Below are positions 45,320 to 54,932 of a stretch of DNA of 59,776 bases, one piece after another. A program made the translations under genes and the position numbers. Within the stretch, counting starts at the first letter, position 1. The number at the start of each line of letters is the position of its first letter. The DNA comes from Acidiferrobacterales bacterium. GTDB lineage: Bacteria; Pseudomonadota; Gammaproteobacteria; Arenicellales; JAJDZL01. The notes beneath the pieces were generated by a model. That model had not been told where the DNA came from. It ran no database searches and worked only from the letters and a program-made list of their open reading frames with translations. The stretch spans positions 1 through 59,776 of the forward strand of contig JAPPIB010000048.1 of NCBI GenBank assembly GCA_028820695.1, written 5' to 3'.

Positions 45320-46192
45320 TCACAAATCGAACGTTACTGAAAATGGCTTGTGGTCCGAACCGACGGCGTCGGAATCAATTCTGCACGACTCGATACGGTC
45401 GCTCAGTGAATAGCTGACAAAACAGAAATCCATACGAACGCCTTCCCCCCGTCGTTCGGCGGTGACCCCCGCCATCTCGCTGTTCCCGCAATGGGTCCAG
45501 GCATCGATCAGTCCCGTTGGATTGACAATTCGGCCACCGTAATCTGATACGGGACCAGCGACCGCGGTATATTCTTCAGAGTCCGGTGTGAAATTGAAAT
45601 CGCCCATCAAGATCGACTCGGCCGGCATATCCGCAAGATTGACTTCCTGATCGAAATCCGTCACAGATGCATCGCCTGCAATCGGCCCGCCCTCAACAAC
45701 CGCTTCCCGATCGATTCGGAGCAGTTCGTGCAGCTGACGCATACGGGTGCAGGCACTGATATGTGTGAGATGCACGGAATACACGCGAATCTTTCGAGCA
45801 CCGAACGAGATAACACCCTCCAGGGCGCTTCTTTGGATACTGAGAGGTCCGGTCGACGCGTATTTGGGCAGCAGATGATTTCTGGACGTGATGATCGGTT
45901 GTCTGGAGAGCAGCATGTTGCCGAACTGACGGCGACGGTGTCTGACTGTCCCGTCGTCGCTCATATCATCCGCATCGATGTCCACCCCGGCACCGTATAC
46001 CCAGTGATAACCACCCAGTTTCCCGGCCAATTCCGCGACCTGGTCGATATCACCTGAGCGCGGAAAATATCTTTCCACCTCCTGCAAGGCGATGACATCC
46101 GAGTCGCTGACTGTATCAGCGATTCGCCCGAGATCGATTCGGCCGTCCAGGCCGCGGCCATACTGAATATTGTAGGTCGTAAACTTGATCAT
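45320..46192 (-). CDS. Endonuclease/exonuclease/phosphatase (EEP) family hydrolase
   Basis: About 290 residues with EEP metal and catalytic motifs: TTYNIQYGRG, VIALQEVER, VYSVHLTHI, LMGDFNFTPDS and the terminal GSDHKPFSVTF. The family includes DNases and phosphodiesterases; the substrate is undetermined and there is no signal peptide. It is the last of five same-strand genes after glcDEF and a VOC gene. A GTG ten codons upstream overlaps the VOC stop (GTGA) and could be the true start by coupling. Confidence 0.85.
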   Translation of the reverse strand: MIKFTTYNIQYGRGLDGRIDLGRIADTVSDSDVIALQEVERYFPRSGDIDQVAELAGKLGGYHWVYGAGVDIDADDMSDDGTVRHRRRQFGNMLLSRQPIITSRNHLLPKYASTGPLSIQRSALEGVISFGARKIRVYSVHLTHISACTRMRQLHELLRIDREAVVEGGPIAGDASVTDFDQEVNLADMPAESILMGDFNFTPDSEEYTAVAGPVSDYGGRIVNPTGLIDAWTHCGNSEMAGVTAERRGEGVRMDFCFVSYSLSDRIESCRIDSDAVGSDHKPFSVTFDL

Positions 46193-46218
46193 GGCGATTT
46201 CAAGGTGAAACCGTGATG

Positions 46219-47007
46219 TCACGCATTGAATTGTGAGATTCCGAACATATTGCGCTCATTATCCGTCACCACCGCATAAACTCCAATACCCGCTTCCAGT
46301 TGGGGACCGAACAGGACAGACCCGCCGAGTTCCCTGCATATCCGTTCAGTCCGAGAGAGGCTGGCAACCCGGACGAACGGCAGCCAAAGCGCCTTCCCGG
46401 ACGTTTCATTCAGTCTGGAGTGCATGCTCGCAACCGCCTTTGCGCCGGAGGTGAAAATCCAGGAGTATTCATCGGTCGACGAACGTCTCTTGTCAGCGTT
46501 CCAGCCAAAAACCGAACCATAAAACTCCAGCGAGTCCTGTGGATCGGATGAGGTCAGCTCAAACCAGCAGATCATCCCGGGTATGTTTCCGCGATCGTGA
46601 CCGGTATGATGGACCGGTTGCCACAGACTGAAGACAGCCCCGTTCGAATCCTTGCAGACGGCCATGACCCCCGCATCCATCACGTCCATCGGTGGCATGA
46701 TCACCTGCCCCCGTGCAGAGTCGACTTTATCGAGTGTCGATGCCAGATCCGAAACGTTGATATACGAGCGCCAGCTTTTCGGCCCGTCGTCCGCATCAGG
46801 GTCCATCGCAGGACCGAGTCCTGCCACCGCGACGCTTGCATGCGGTCCGGCAGGCCCATCCAGTCGTGCCAGACTGTACACTGTCCGTCCCTCGAAATGC
46901 TGATCCGCAAATTCCCAGTCAAACATTGCCGCATAAAATGCCTTCGCCCGGGTCCAGTCCCGAACCGACACATCGGCCCATCTGATGGTGTCGAAGTGCG
47001 CGGTCAC
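46219..47007 (-). CDS. Two-domain VOC (glyoxalase/bleomycin-resistance-like) protein
   Basis: 262 residues forming two VOC modules, about 5-130 (IRWADVSVRDWTRAKAFYAA) and 140-260 (GMICWFELTSSDPQDSLEFY). They resemble glyoxalase-like proteins of the ketoester group, but the substrate is unknown. The start overlaps the end of glcF by four bases (ATGA), so it belongs to the glycolate oxidase operon. A role in dealing with glyoxylate-derived aldehydes would fit the context (inference). Confidence 0.82.
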   Translation of the reverse strand: MTAHFDTIRWADVSVRDWTRAKAFYAAMFDWEFADQHFEGRTVYSLARLDGPAGPHASVAVAGLGPAMDPDADDGPKSWRSYINVSDLASTLDKVDSARGQVIMPPMDVMDAGVMAVCKDSNGAVFSLWQPVHHTGHDRGNIPGMICWFELTSSDPQDSLEFYGSVFGWNADKRRSSTDEYSWIFTSGAKAVASMHSRLNETSGKALWLPFVRVASLSRTERICRELGGSVLFGPQLEAGIGVYAVVTDNERNMFGISQFNA

Positions 47008-48215
47008 GTATCCGATGCCGGAGCGACAATCTCAACCCAGTGCTTTACCGGGACACTGGAACGGGAACTCAGATGCATCAGGCAGCCTATATTTCCCGTG
47101 ACGATGATCTGAGGATTTCCGCGCTCGAGGGCCGCGATCTTGTCTTCCAGCAGCTTTTCGGCGATTTCCGGCTGCAATAGCGAATACACACCTGCTGAAC
47201 CGCAACATAAATGGGAATTTTCCACAGTTTCGAGCGTCAAACCATGATTAGCAAGGATTTGCTCCACTGAATGAGTGACTTTCTGACCGTGCTGCAGGGT
47301 ACAGGGGGAGTGGAAGGCAACGTTGCTGACCTGACTGTCGAGTTTGGCTGGTGACGCATTGGTCTCGACTTCGGAAATATCGATCGTCAGCGAAGAAATT
47401 TTCTCGGCCTTGTGCGCATACTCGCGGTCGTCCGCAAGCAACTCGCCATATTCCTTGATCGTGACCCCGCAACCGCTTGCGGTCGACACGATCGCCTCCG
47501 CGCCCGCCTTTATCTGCGGCCACCAGGCGTCGATATTCCTGCGCGCATGCCGGATCAGGAAATCACGGTTGCCGAGATGCAGTCCCAGCGCACCGCAACA
47601 GCTGTCTGAAGTTCGCACTGCTGAAATTGACTGACGATCAAGATATCGTGCGGCGGCGGCATTGATGCCCGGTCGGGCAACCCGCTGGATGCATCCTTGA
47701 TGAATGATCATCGTTCGGACATGATTGCGTTCGGGCCAGGCCTCCACTTTCTGTTTGGGAGGTATCTTTCGCTTCAGTTTCTCAGGCAGCGCGAAAGCGA
47801 CAAGACGAGCCGACATGAGTGCGACGGACGTCAGGAATGTATTCGGAACGACAAATTGCAATCCCATATGGACTGCGCGCTGGAAAGGGCTTCTGCCCAC
47901 CTTCTGCTCTACAATGTCGCGGCCGATTTCCAGCAGTTTGCTGTAGCGGACGCCGGATGGACAGGTCGTCTCGCACGAACGGCATGTCAGGCATCGATCC
48001 AGGTGCAACTGGGTGCGGGCAGTAGGCTGCGCACCCTCAACCATCTGCTTGATCAGATAGATTCGCCCCCGCGGCCCATCAAGCTCATTGCCGAGCAACT
48101 GATAGGTCGGACAGGTTGCGGTGCAGAACCCACAATGGACACATTTCCGCAAGATCGACTCGGCAACCTGACCTTGGTCGGTATTGCGGATGAAATCAGC
48201 CAGATCAGTTTTCAT
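47004..48215 (-). CDS. glcF: Glycolate oxidase iron-sulfur subunit GlcF
   Basis: 403 residues with two [4Fe-4S] ferredoxin motifs (CVHCGFCTATCPTY and CLTCRSCETTCPSG) and two CCG domains (SCCGALGLH and HLCCGSAGVYSLL). GlcF carries electrons from the GlcDE flavins to the respiratory chain. Gene order glcD-glcE-glcF is as in E. coli. It starts 36 bases after glcE and overlaps the VOC gene. Confidence 0.95.
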   Translation of the reverse strand: MKTDLADFIRNTDQGQVAESILRKCVHCGFCTATCPTYQLLGNELDGPRGRIYLIKQMVEGAQPTARTQLHLDRCLTCRSCETTCPSGVRYSKLLEIGRDIVEQKVGRSPFQRAVHMGLQFVVPNTFLTSVALMSARLVAFALPEKLKRKIPPKQKVEAWPERNHVRTMIIHQGCIQRVARPGINAAAARYLDRQSISAVRTSDSCCGALGLHLGNRDFLIRHARRNIDAWWPQIKAGAEAIVSTASGCGVTIKEYGELLADDREYAHKAEKISSLTIDISEVETNASPAKLDSQVSNVAFHSPCTLQHGQKVTHSVEQILANHGLTLETVENSHLCCGSAGVYSLLQPEIAEKLLEDKIAALERGNPQIIVTGNIGCLMHLSSRSSVPVKHWVEIVAPASDT

Positions 48216-48251
48216 TGCTTATCAGTCAGGCAGTCAATTGTGACAATCGCG

Positions 48252-49367
48252 TCAGACATCCCGATACATGATGCCTGGATTCAGGATCCGGTGCGGATCA
48301 AATGACGACTTCAATCGGGAATGGAGTTCGGCGACTGCACCTGACAATCGGCTGAATCTCTCGCCCTGGTAGTGGGACTCGGCGCAGTATACTGTCGCGT
48401 GACCTCTCATCTGTCTTGCGAGTTCGAACATCTCGTCTGCGGTCATGTCGGTATAGACCCATCGCAAGGCTCCGCCCCAGTCAATCAGGCAATCCTCACC
48501 CAAATTCATAGCCGGCGCGGTTGCTGGAACCGATACTCGCCAAAGCATCTGATTTCGACTGAAGAACCTCAGCCTTTGCTCTTTGAGCTGCAACCAATAT
48601 TCCTGCCCTTGCGCATCGTCCTGCCCACCGATCTCAGCGGTTGCCGAAGCAATTCCATTTTCGGTGCCCGAAAGTCGAACCCGCATCAACCCCGAGGAAT
48701 AGCTCAAGGCGGAAATTGGAATCGGCAATCGCGCCAGATCAATCATCTTGTCCAGCGCACGCTGTTCGTCAAGCTCAAGTATCAGCGTCGTCTCGAGTTC
48801 GTGACGGGGCAGCACCCTGAGCGAGACTTCGGTCAGGACACCGAGACTTCCCATCGCGCCGACCATCAGTCTTGAGACATCGTAACCGGCAACATTCTTG
48901 ATCACTTGACCGCCGAACGACATCAGTTCTCCTTTGCCTGTAATACACTTGACGCCCAGTACAAAATCCCGGGCGGAGCCGGAAAACGGTCGACGCGGCC
49001 CGGACAGCCCGCAGGCAACTGTTCCGCCCAGTGTCGCTTTATCTCCAAACCACGGCGGTTCGAATCCAAGTATCTGGCCCGACGCGGCCAGGGTGTCAGT
49101 GATTTGCCGAAGTGTTGTTCCGGCTCTGGCAGTCAGTACCAGTTCAGAAGGTTCATAGGACATGATTCCGGTGTGGCGACTGACATCCAGCAGGGATCCG
49201 ACGATGGGATGCCCGAGGAAAGACTTGCTCTTAGAACCGCAAATTCGGAGAGGTTCGGAATTCCGATATGAGGTGCGGACCTGCTCAACCAGAGGGTTGA
49301 TATCGTCATTGTCCGGCAATTCAGAATCGCTCCAGATTGTCAAATGGCAGATTTCCGTGATGGACAT
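48252..49367 (-). CDS. glcE: Glycolate oxidase FAD-binding subunit GlcE
   Basis: About 371 residues with a PCMH-type FAD domain: PLRICGSKSKSFLG, GQILGFEPPWFGDKATLGG and GQVIKNVAGYDVSRLMVGA. GlcE is a shortened GlcD paralogue required for the complex. The start MSITEICH lies inside the end of glcD (47-base overlap), with no better internal start seen. The C-terminal RILNPGIMY motif is conserved. Confidence 0.92.
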   Translation of the reverse strand: MSITEICHLTIWSDSELPDNDDINPLVEQVRTSYRNSEPLRICGSKSKSFLGHPIVGSLLDVSRHTGIMSYEPSELVLTARAGTTLRQITDTLAASGQILGFEPPWFGDKATLGGTVACGLSGPRRPFSGSARDFVLGVKCITGKGELMSFGGQVIKNVAGYDVSRLMVGAMGSLGVLTEVSLRVLPRHELETTLILELDEQRALDKMIDLARLPIPISALSYSSGLMRVRLSGTENGIASATAEIGGQDDAQGQEYWLQLKEQRLRFFSRNQMLWRVSVPATAPAMNLGEDCLIDWGGALRWVYTDMTADEMFELARQMRGHATVYCAESHYQGERFSRLSGAVAELHSRLKSSFDPHRILNPGIMYRDV

Positions 49368-50799
49368 GCATGGCACCGAACTCGGCACATCGCGCCAGCG
49401 TCGGTACCGCCTTTCCGGGGTTGAGGAGGTTTTCAGGGTCCCAGGCTGCCTTGACCGCGTGGAACTGTTCAAGGACCGGATCTTCGAACTGCAAGCACAT
49501 CGGGCGCAGTTTCTCGACCCCGACGCCGTGCTCACCGGTTATCGTACCGCCGACCTTGACACACAGTTCGAGAATTCGGTTACCGAGCTCCTCGGTCTTT
49601 TCCAACTCACCTTCCTGGCTGGCATCGTATAGGATCAGAGGATGCAGATTGCCATCACCGGCGTGAAACACATTGGCGACACGCAAACCGAATTGTTCGG
49701 ACAGCTCGCTGATTGCGGTGAGGACGGTGCCCAACTCGCGTCGGGGAATCGTACCGTCAATACAGTAGTAGTCCGGTGAGATTCGGCCGACTGCCGGAAA
49801 AGCCGCCTTGCGGCCTGACCAGAATCGCTGTCGCGTCTCCTCGTCGGCGGCGACTTGCGTGTCGGTCGCTCCATGTTCGGCCATAATCCGCTCAACCTTG
49901 GAGATCTGGGCGTCAACCTCTTCTTGCGTACCGTCCAGCTCGCACAGCAAGATGGCGGCTGCGTCGACCGGATACCCGGCATGGACAAAATCCTCAACGG
50001 CGGTGATTGCATAACTGTCCATCATTTCAAGTCCGGCCGGCAGGATGCCGCCGCCAATGATTGCTGCGACTGCGTTACCCGCCTGATCCACCTCATCGAA
50101 CGCGGCCATGACAACCTGAGCGACCGGCGGAATCGGAAGCAGCTTCACCACAACCTCAACAACGACTCCCAGCATGCCCTCAGAACCGGTCATCAAGGCG
50201 AGCAGATCGTACCCGGGGGAATCAAGCGCCTCACTGCCGACCTCGATCAATTCGCCATTGACAGTGACAACCTTCAACTGCAGGATATTGTGTACGGTCA
50301 ACCCATATTTGAGACAGTGAACACCGCCTGAATTTTCCGCAACGTTGCCGCCGATGGAGCAGGCAATCTGTGACGAGGGATCAGGCGCATAGTACAGTCC
50401 CAAATGCCGGACTGCTTCTGAAATCGCCAGATTGCGGACTCCGGGCTGAACCCGGGCGGTGCGGGCGGCTTCATTGACTTCAAGAATCTGGTCCATGCGC
50501 GTCAGACTCAACAGGACACCATCTGAAATCGGCAATGCCCCACCCGAAAGTCCGGTCCCTGCTCCACGGGTGACTACCGGGGTTGAATGCAAGGCGCATT
50601 GATTCATGACCTGCTGCACCTCGTCAACAGTGGACGGAAGTACCACCATGAGAGGCAGTTCGCGGTAAGCTGTCAGGCCATCGCATTCAAACGGCCGCAA
50701 GGCTTCCTCGTCGGTGATGACAGCGTCGGTACCGACGATTGCGCGAAGTATTCCAGCAAGCTCGGGGTTTCGTGATTTTTCGTAAGCCTGTAAGTTCAC
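49321..50799 (-). CDS. glcD: Glycolate oxidase subunit GlcD
   Basis: GlcD oxidises glycolate to glyoxylate using FAD. The 492-residue protein has VVTRGAGTGLSGGALP, the FAD-binding SIGGNVAENSGGVHCLKYG, GSEGMLGVVVEVVVKLLP and the C-terminal GEHGVGVEKL and LLNPGKAVP. It heads the operon glcD-glcE-glcF-VOC-EEP and is divergent from coq7 across about 90 bases that must hold both promoters. Confidence 0.95.
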   Translation of the reverse strand: MNLQAYEKSRNPELAGILRAIVGTDAVITDEEALRPFECDGLTAYRELPLMVVLPSTVDEVQQVMNQCALHSTPVVTRGAGTGLSGGALPISDGVLLSLTRMDQILEVNEAARTARVQPGVRNLAISEAVRHLGLYYAPDPSSQIACSIGGNVAENSGGVHCLKYGLTVHNILQLKVVTVNGELIEVGSEALDSPGYDLLALMTGSEGMLGVVVEVVVKLLPIPPVAQVVMAAFDEVDQAGNAVAAIIGGGILPAGLEMMDSYAITAVEDFVHAGYPVDAAAILLCELDGTQEEVDAQISKVERIMAEHGATDTQVAADEETRQRFWSGRKAAFPAVGRISPDYYCIDGTIPRRELGTVLTAISELSEQFGLRVANVFHAGDGNLHPLILYDASQEGELEKTEELGNRILELCVKVGGTITGEHGVGVEKLRPMCLQFEDPVLEQFHAVKAAWDPENLLNPGKAVPTLARCAEFGAMHVHHGNLPFDNLERF

Positions 50800-50890
50800 T
50801 TTCCGCTCAAAACCGCACGATGCCTATGGATCGGTATTATAGACGCAACCTGCATTATCATATTCCAAACTGGATTTCGAGAACGTTTCG

Positions 50891-51529
50891 ATGCAAAGAC
50901 GATATTCCCTGTCAGACCACCTGATCGGTCATGCGGACAACATGCTTCGTACCCTGTTCGCGCCGCCGAGCGCTGCCCGCCCCTCCCCTGCGACGGACGT
51001 TGAAAATCAAGGTCTTGAGACCTGGGAGCAGGATGAAGCCCGACGTCTGATGCGGGTGAATCATACCGGTGAGGTATGTGCGCAGGCACTGTATCAAGGG
51101 CAGTCACTGACGGCCCGAAATCCGGCACTGCGCGAAACATTTCGCAAAGCGGCCGAAGAGGAGAACGATCATCTCGCGTGGTGCGAGGACCGAATCAGGT
51201 CGCTGGACGGTCGAACCAGCCGTCTCAATCCGCTGTTCTATGTTGGATCATACGCAATCGGTGCGATGGCCGGCGTGCTGGGAGACCGGGCCAGCGCCGC
51301 GTTCCTGGCAGAAACCGAATACCAGGTTGCAGACCATCTCAACCGGCATCTTCAGAAACTGCCGGCTGCTGATCGAAAAAGTCACAGCGTCATCAGGCAG
51401 ATGACCGAGGATGAGCTTGAACACGCAAAGACTGCCGAACAAGTCGGTGACCTGCAACTGTCAGAACCCGCGAAAGGGATGATGCGACTGATGTCACGGG
51501 TGATGACCGGTACCAGTTACTTGGTCTGA
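50891..51529 (+). CDS. coq7: Demethoxyubiquinone hydroxylase Coq7
   Basis: Coq7 carries out the last hydroxylation in ubiquinone synthesis. The 212-residue protein has diiron ligands in NHTGEVCAQALYQGQ, EEENDHLAWCEDRI, LAETEYQVADHL and TEDELEHAKTAE, as in proteobacterial Coq7/UbiF-replacing enzymes. This indicates an aerobic, ubiquinone-using organism. It is monocistronic as far as seen. Confidence 0.95.
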   Translation: MQRRYSLSDHLIGHADNMLRTLFAPPSAARPSPATDVENQGLETWEQDEARRLMRVNHTGEVCAQALYQGQSLTARNPALRETFRKAAEEENDHLAWCEDRIRSLDGRTSRLNPLFYVGSYAIGAMAGVLGDRASAAFLAETEYQVADHLNRHLQKLPAADRKSHSVIRQMTEDELEHAKTAEQVGDLQLSEPAKGMMRLMSRVMTGTSYLV

Positions 51530-52003
51530 CCCAACTGGAAAATTCAACCGGCGGGCAACACGATAACTTCCGATTCTTGGCGGCGGTTGGAGGAATAAAG
51601 AAATATCCGGTTGAACCGCGTAATGCATGCAGTTTACATCAAGCATCTCGGATATCGCCGCGTTGGCCGATTCCATAGTCCAGATAATACAGCCAGGAAA
51701 CTCGATTTTTTCAAGACCCGGCTCTTGGCGCAGACATCAGCAGAATCACTCATCTTGGCCATACTGTTCCAACATCTGACCACTCTCAGATTGGACTATG
51801 GCCAACCGGTACACGTTGGGGATATTCAATTGACAATTGTTGACGAATCGACTGATGGATATTCCGACCTCCGTGCATAATCTGCCGATTCTCCGCCCAC
51901 TAAACAATTTTCCTGAAGTTGGATTTCATCCACTTGGGATATACCTGTCAGAACATTTGTGTACCACGCCCAACGATCCCGAATCGTCCATCCAAATCAA
52001 ATA
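51530..52003. other. Stretch without a recognised gene downstream of coq7
   Basis: About 470 bases with several short overlapping frames on both strands, none resembling a known protein or having a good ribosome-binding site. I saw no tRNA, repeat or strong hairpin. Confidence 0.4.
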
Positions 52004-52315
52004 CTATAGGAATCGAATCCATCGCTCAAAACTTTCCTGGCTTGTATGGCTGGCCGCAAACACCTCGGCAGCATTGCGACTTTTGATCTCCAAATTACCA
52101 GATGTGCCTGCGCAACCGTCGTCTTCGAACGCAGCGATTGACTTGTTTAACTCCAAGCCGAATCCAAATGCGTTGATTGAGCCAAGGTTAAAAAGTGCTG
52201 TCAGGCGCTCGAGAGATGGAATTTTGTCGTCATTGACGTCTAACGGGACGGACTTTCTGAAATTCCTAAACGGCAAGTCAGCTTGCGCTTTTTCACAAGC
52301 CGGCCCATTCATCAT
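52004..52315 (-). CDS. Possible small protein of unknown function
   Basis: A 103-residue frame starting about 43 bases after the 3-hydroxyacyl-CoA dehydrogenase stop on the same strand. Composition is protein-like (mixed charged and hydrophobic, GFGLELNKSIAAFEDD), without membrane segments. No family recognised. A competing 162-residue frame runs on the opposite strand; I consider that one less likely because of its odd Ser/Pro/Asn composition. It could be a remnant of a longer gene. Confidence 0.25.
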   Translation of the reverse strand: MMNGPACEKAQADLPFRNFRKSVPLDVNDDKIPSLERLTALFNLGSINAFGFGLELNKSIAAFEDDGCAGTSGNLEIKSRNAAEVFAASHTSQESFERWIRFL

Positions 52316-52357
52316 ATTGACATAAGCAACTCATCGAATCCCAACAAAATCCTTTAA

Positions 52358-53668
52358 TCACTCGGCAGGCATATCGTGCATTGCACCATCCGCTCCCAGA
52401 AAACTCGCACCTGATTCACTGTAGAATCGATCTTGGCCGCTGGACTCCAGATGCGCCAGCATCCTGGGAACCGGCCGGCGTTCAGAGCGCAATCTATCCG
52501 CTACATCTTTCGGTCCAAGTTCATCCAGCAGCTCGAATGGACCCTTCTTCCAATTGAATCCCCAGCGCATCGCCCGATCAATATTCACGATATCATCGGA
52601 AATCTCCGTAACCAGATCAGCGGCATAACACAGCGTCTTGGACATAAGGCTCCAGACGAAATTCCCTTCGTCGGACATTTCAAAAGCCAAAGTGCGAGCA
52701 TCCTGATCGCACGAGGAGCCTATCGCATCAACCCAACTGCCTGAAGCAGGTTGGAACATCTGTTTGGTGCGACTGCCGTCCTCATTTTTGAGCATTCGAT
52801 AAAATCCGCCACCGGTCTTTCGCCCGAGCTGTCCGGAATCCAGCATGGCTTGCTCGACAGCAGGCAACATCAGATAGGATCTGCCTGCGTCCTCAGACGA
52901 CAAGTTTCTGTCGAGATTGTCGGCGACCAGATCCATCACATCCAATCCCACAAGATCAATCAATCCATAAAGGCCGGTGGATGGGGTCTTAAAACCAGCA
53001 CTCATCAGGGCATCAATCCTTTCAATCGAAATTCCCTTATTCTGAGCATCGCCGCCCTTGTGAAGACCTGCCAGCATCCAGAAACAACCGATCCGGTTGC
53101 CGATAAAGTTCACGGTATCCTTTGCGTAGACGACGCCCTTGCCCAGTCGGTCCCTGGCGAAGGTTGCCAGGCTGGTGATGACTTCGGGGTCTGTCTCCTC
53201 ACCGGGCACGACTTCCAGCAGTCTCATGACTTTGACAGGATTGAAAAAATGTGTGACAGCAACATCCTTTCTGAATTGCTCGGGCATGCCGTCGCTTATC
53301 GATCGAAGTGGAATGCCGGACGTGTTGGTGGTGACGATCGAACCCGGTTTTCGTACCGCTTCCAATTTGGAGAACATACCGCGCTTCGTCTCAAGGTCCT
53401 CCACGATCGCCTCGCATATCCAATCGGCATTTGATGCAAGATCAAGGGAGTTTTCAAAACTACCGACCGTGATCAGGTCGGCACTACCGGGATCGTCCAG
53501 CATAGGCGCACGGCCGGCCAGCATATTGTCCTTGCCGCGCTGTGCCAGCTCATCGGACACGTCCAACAGCACAGTTTCACAACCCGCCTGTGCACAAGCG
53601 GCAGCGATTCCGGCACCCATTGTACCCGCGCCCAACACCGCTACTGTCTGAATACTACGTTTACTCAC
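52358..53668 (-). CDS. 3-hydroxyacyl-CoA dehydrogenase (FadN-like, without hydratase domain)
   Basis: 436 residues with the NAD motif VAVLGAGTMGAGIAAACAQA, the catalytic THFFNPVKVMRLLEVVPG and two C-terminal HAD domains (NFIGNRIGCFW and RAMRWGFNWKKGPFELLDE). The sequence follows the N-terminal two thirds of long FadN-type fusions, in which an enoyl-CoA hydratase domain follows. Here the chain stops just after the HAD part, so the hydratase is missing or separate. It probably oxidises 3-hydroxyacyl-CoA in beta-oxidation. It is the second gene after an MFS transporter. Confidence 0.9.
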   Translation of the reverse strand: MSKRSIQTVAVLGAGTMGAGIAAACAQAGCETVLLDVSDELAQRGKDNMLAGRAPMLDDPGSADLITVGSFENSLDLASNADWICEAIVEDLETKRGMFSKLEAVRKPGSIVTTNTSGIPLRSISDGMPEQFRKDVAVTHFFNPVKVMRLLEVVPGEETDPEVITSLATFARDRLGKGVVYAKDTVNFIGNRIGCFWMLAGLHKGGDAQNKGISIERIDALMSAGFKTPSTGLYGLIDLVGLDVMDLVADNLDRNLSSEDAGRSYLMLPAVEQAMLDSGQLGRKTGGGFYRMLKNEDGSRTKQMFQPASGSWVDAIGSSCDQDARTLAFEMSDEGNFVWSLMSKTLCYAADLVTEISDDIVNIDRAMRWGFNWKKGPFELLDELGPKDVADRLRSERRPVPRMLAHLESSGQDRFYSESGASFLGADGAMHDMPAE

Positions 53669-53711
53669 TATTCACCTCAAAAAATCTAGAAATTGTTGTA
53701 ACTCATGCAAA

Positions 53712-54932
53712 TCAATGAGCCGCCGGAACAGCTCTTCTGATCGGATCCTCATTGATCGGAAGGTGCAGTACCGCGGCCATGATACCGAGTGCTGCGCAAA
53801 CCCACCAGACGACCTCGTAGGACTGGGTGGTGTCAAAGAGCAACCCGCCCATCCAGACACCGAGAAAACTTCCAAGCTGATGGCTCAGAAAAACAAAACC
53901 GAACAAGGTGCCCAGATATCGGGGACCGAAAATCTGACCTACAATGCCTGAAGTCAGCGGAATCGTCGCAAGCCAGAGAATTCCCATGGCACTGGCAAAA
54001 ATCAAGGCACTGGCGACCGAAGGCGGCATCAGCACGAAAATTGCGATTGCAACCGCCCGACCAAAATAGATGATACTCAGGATGTTTTTCTTCAGGTACC
54101 TGTTTCCCATATATCCGGCGAGCAACGTTCCCACAAGATTGAACAGGCCGACGAGCGAAAGCGCCCACGCACCCACACTGCTCGACAGGCCGATATCCGT
54201 CAGATAGGCCGGCAGATGGACGCCAATGAATGTCACCTGAAATCCGCAGACAAAGAAACCGGCAGTCAGATAAACATATCCCGAGTGCTTGGCCGCTTCA
54301 GACAGTGCTTCTGTCAGGCTCTGCTCCGGACCCGATACCGTCTGCTTTCCTTTCAGCATCAACGCAAATGGAATGACAATTGCCATCAGGCATGCCAATA
54401 CAAGAATGGTACTCGACCACCCGAGTTGAAGAACGAGCGAGTTTGCGACCGGCACCAGCACGAATTGTCCGAGGGAGCCGGCTGCAGACCCGATTCCCAG
54501 TGCCATTGAACGTTTGTGTTCCGGTACGGCCCTGGCAATGACCGCAAGAATGACTGCAAAACTCGTTCCAGAAAGCCCCAGTCCAATCAGGATGCCATTT
54601 GCAATATAGAAGCCAAGCGGCGATGAGGCGACCATCATCAGCAAAAGACCGATGATGTAGCAAATGCCGCCAAGCAATATGACCCGCCCTGAGCCATACC
54701 GATCCGCTATGGCTCCGAACAGCGGTTGCGAAAAGCCCCAGAAGATGTTCTGGATTGCGGCGGCAAACGCAAAAATGCTTCGTCCCCATTCATACTGTTC
54801 GGTAATCGGTACCAGAAACACTCCCATGGTGGAGCGTGTACCGAACCCGAGAAAAATCACCAGGCAGCCGCAGGTGACAATGATGATCGGATGAAACCAG
54901 TTGAATCCGGGTCGAAGCGACTCAGTCGACAT
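53712..54932 (-). CDS. MFS transporter (oxalate/monocarboxylate-type)
   Basis: About 406 residues with roughly 12 transmembrane helices. Typical motifs are the loop GAIADRYGSGRVILLGG, a TM4-5 GLGLSGTSFAVILAVIARAV and, in the second half, FGPRYLGTLFGFVFLSHQLG. The latter resembles OxlT and eukaryotic-type monocarboxylate transporters. It probably moves an organic acid. I start at MSTESLRPG. It lies 43 bases upstream of the 3-hydroxyacyl-CoA dehydrogenase gene. Confidence 0.88.
   Translation of the reverse strand: MSTESLRPGFNWFHPIIIVTCGCLVIFLGFGTRSTMGVFLVPITEQYEWGRSIFAFAAAIQNIFWGFSQPLFGAIADRYGSGRVILLGGICYIIGLLLMMVASSPLGFYIANGILIGLGLSGTSFAVILAVIARAVPEHKRSMALGIGSAAGSLGQFVLVPVANSLVLQLGWSSTILVLACLMAIVIPFALMLKGKQTVSGPEQSLTEALSEAAKHSGYVYLTAGFFVCGFQVTFIGVHLPAYLTDIGLSSSVGAWALSLVGLFNLVGTLLAGYMGNRYLKKNILSIIYFGRAVAIAIFVLMPPSVASALIFASAMGILWLATIPLTSGIVGQIFGPRYLGTLFGFVFLSHQLGSFLGVWMGGLLFDTTQSYEVVWWVCAALGIMAAVLHLPINEDPIRRAVPAAH

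Noticed and set aside
51837..52325. 162-residue plus-strand frame downstream of coq7
   Set aside because: Odd composition, no motif, and antisense to a more protein-like minus-strand frame; neither is well supported.
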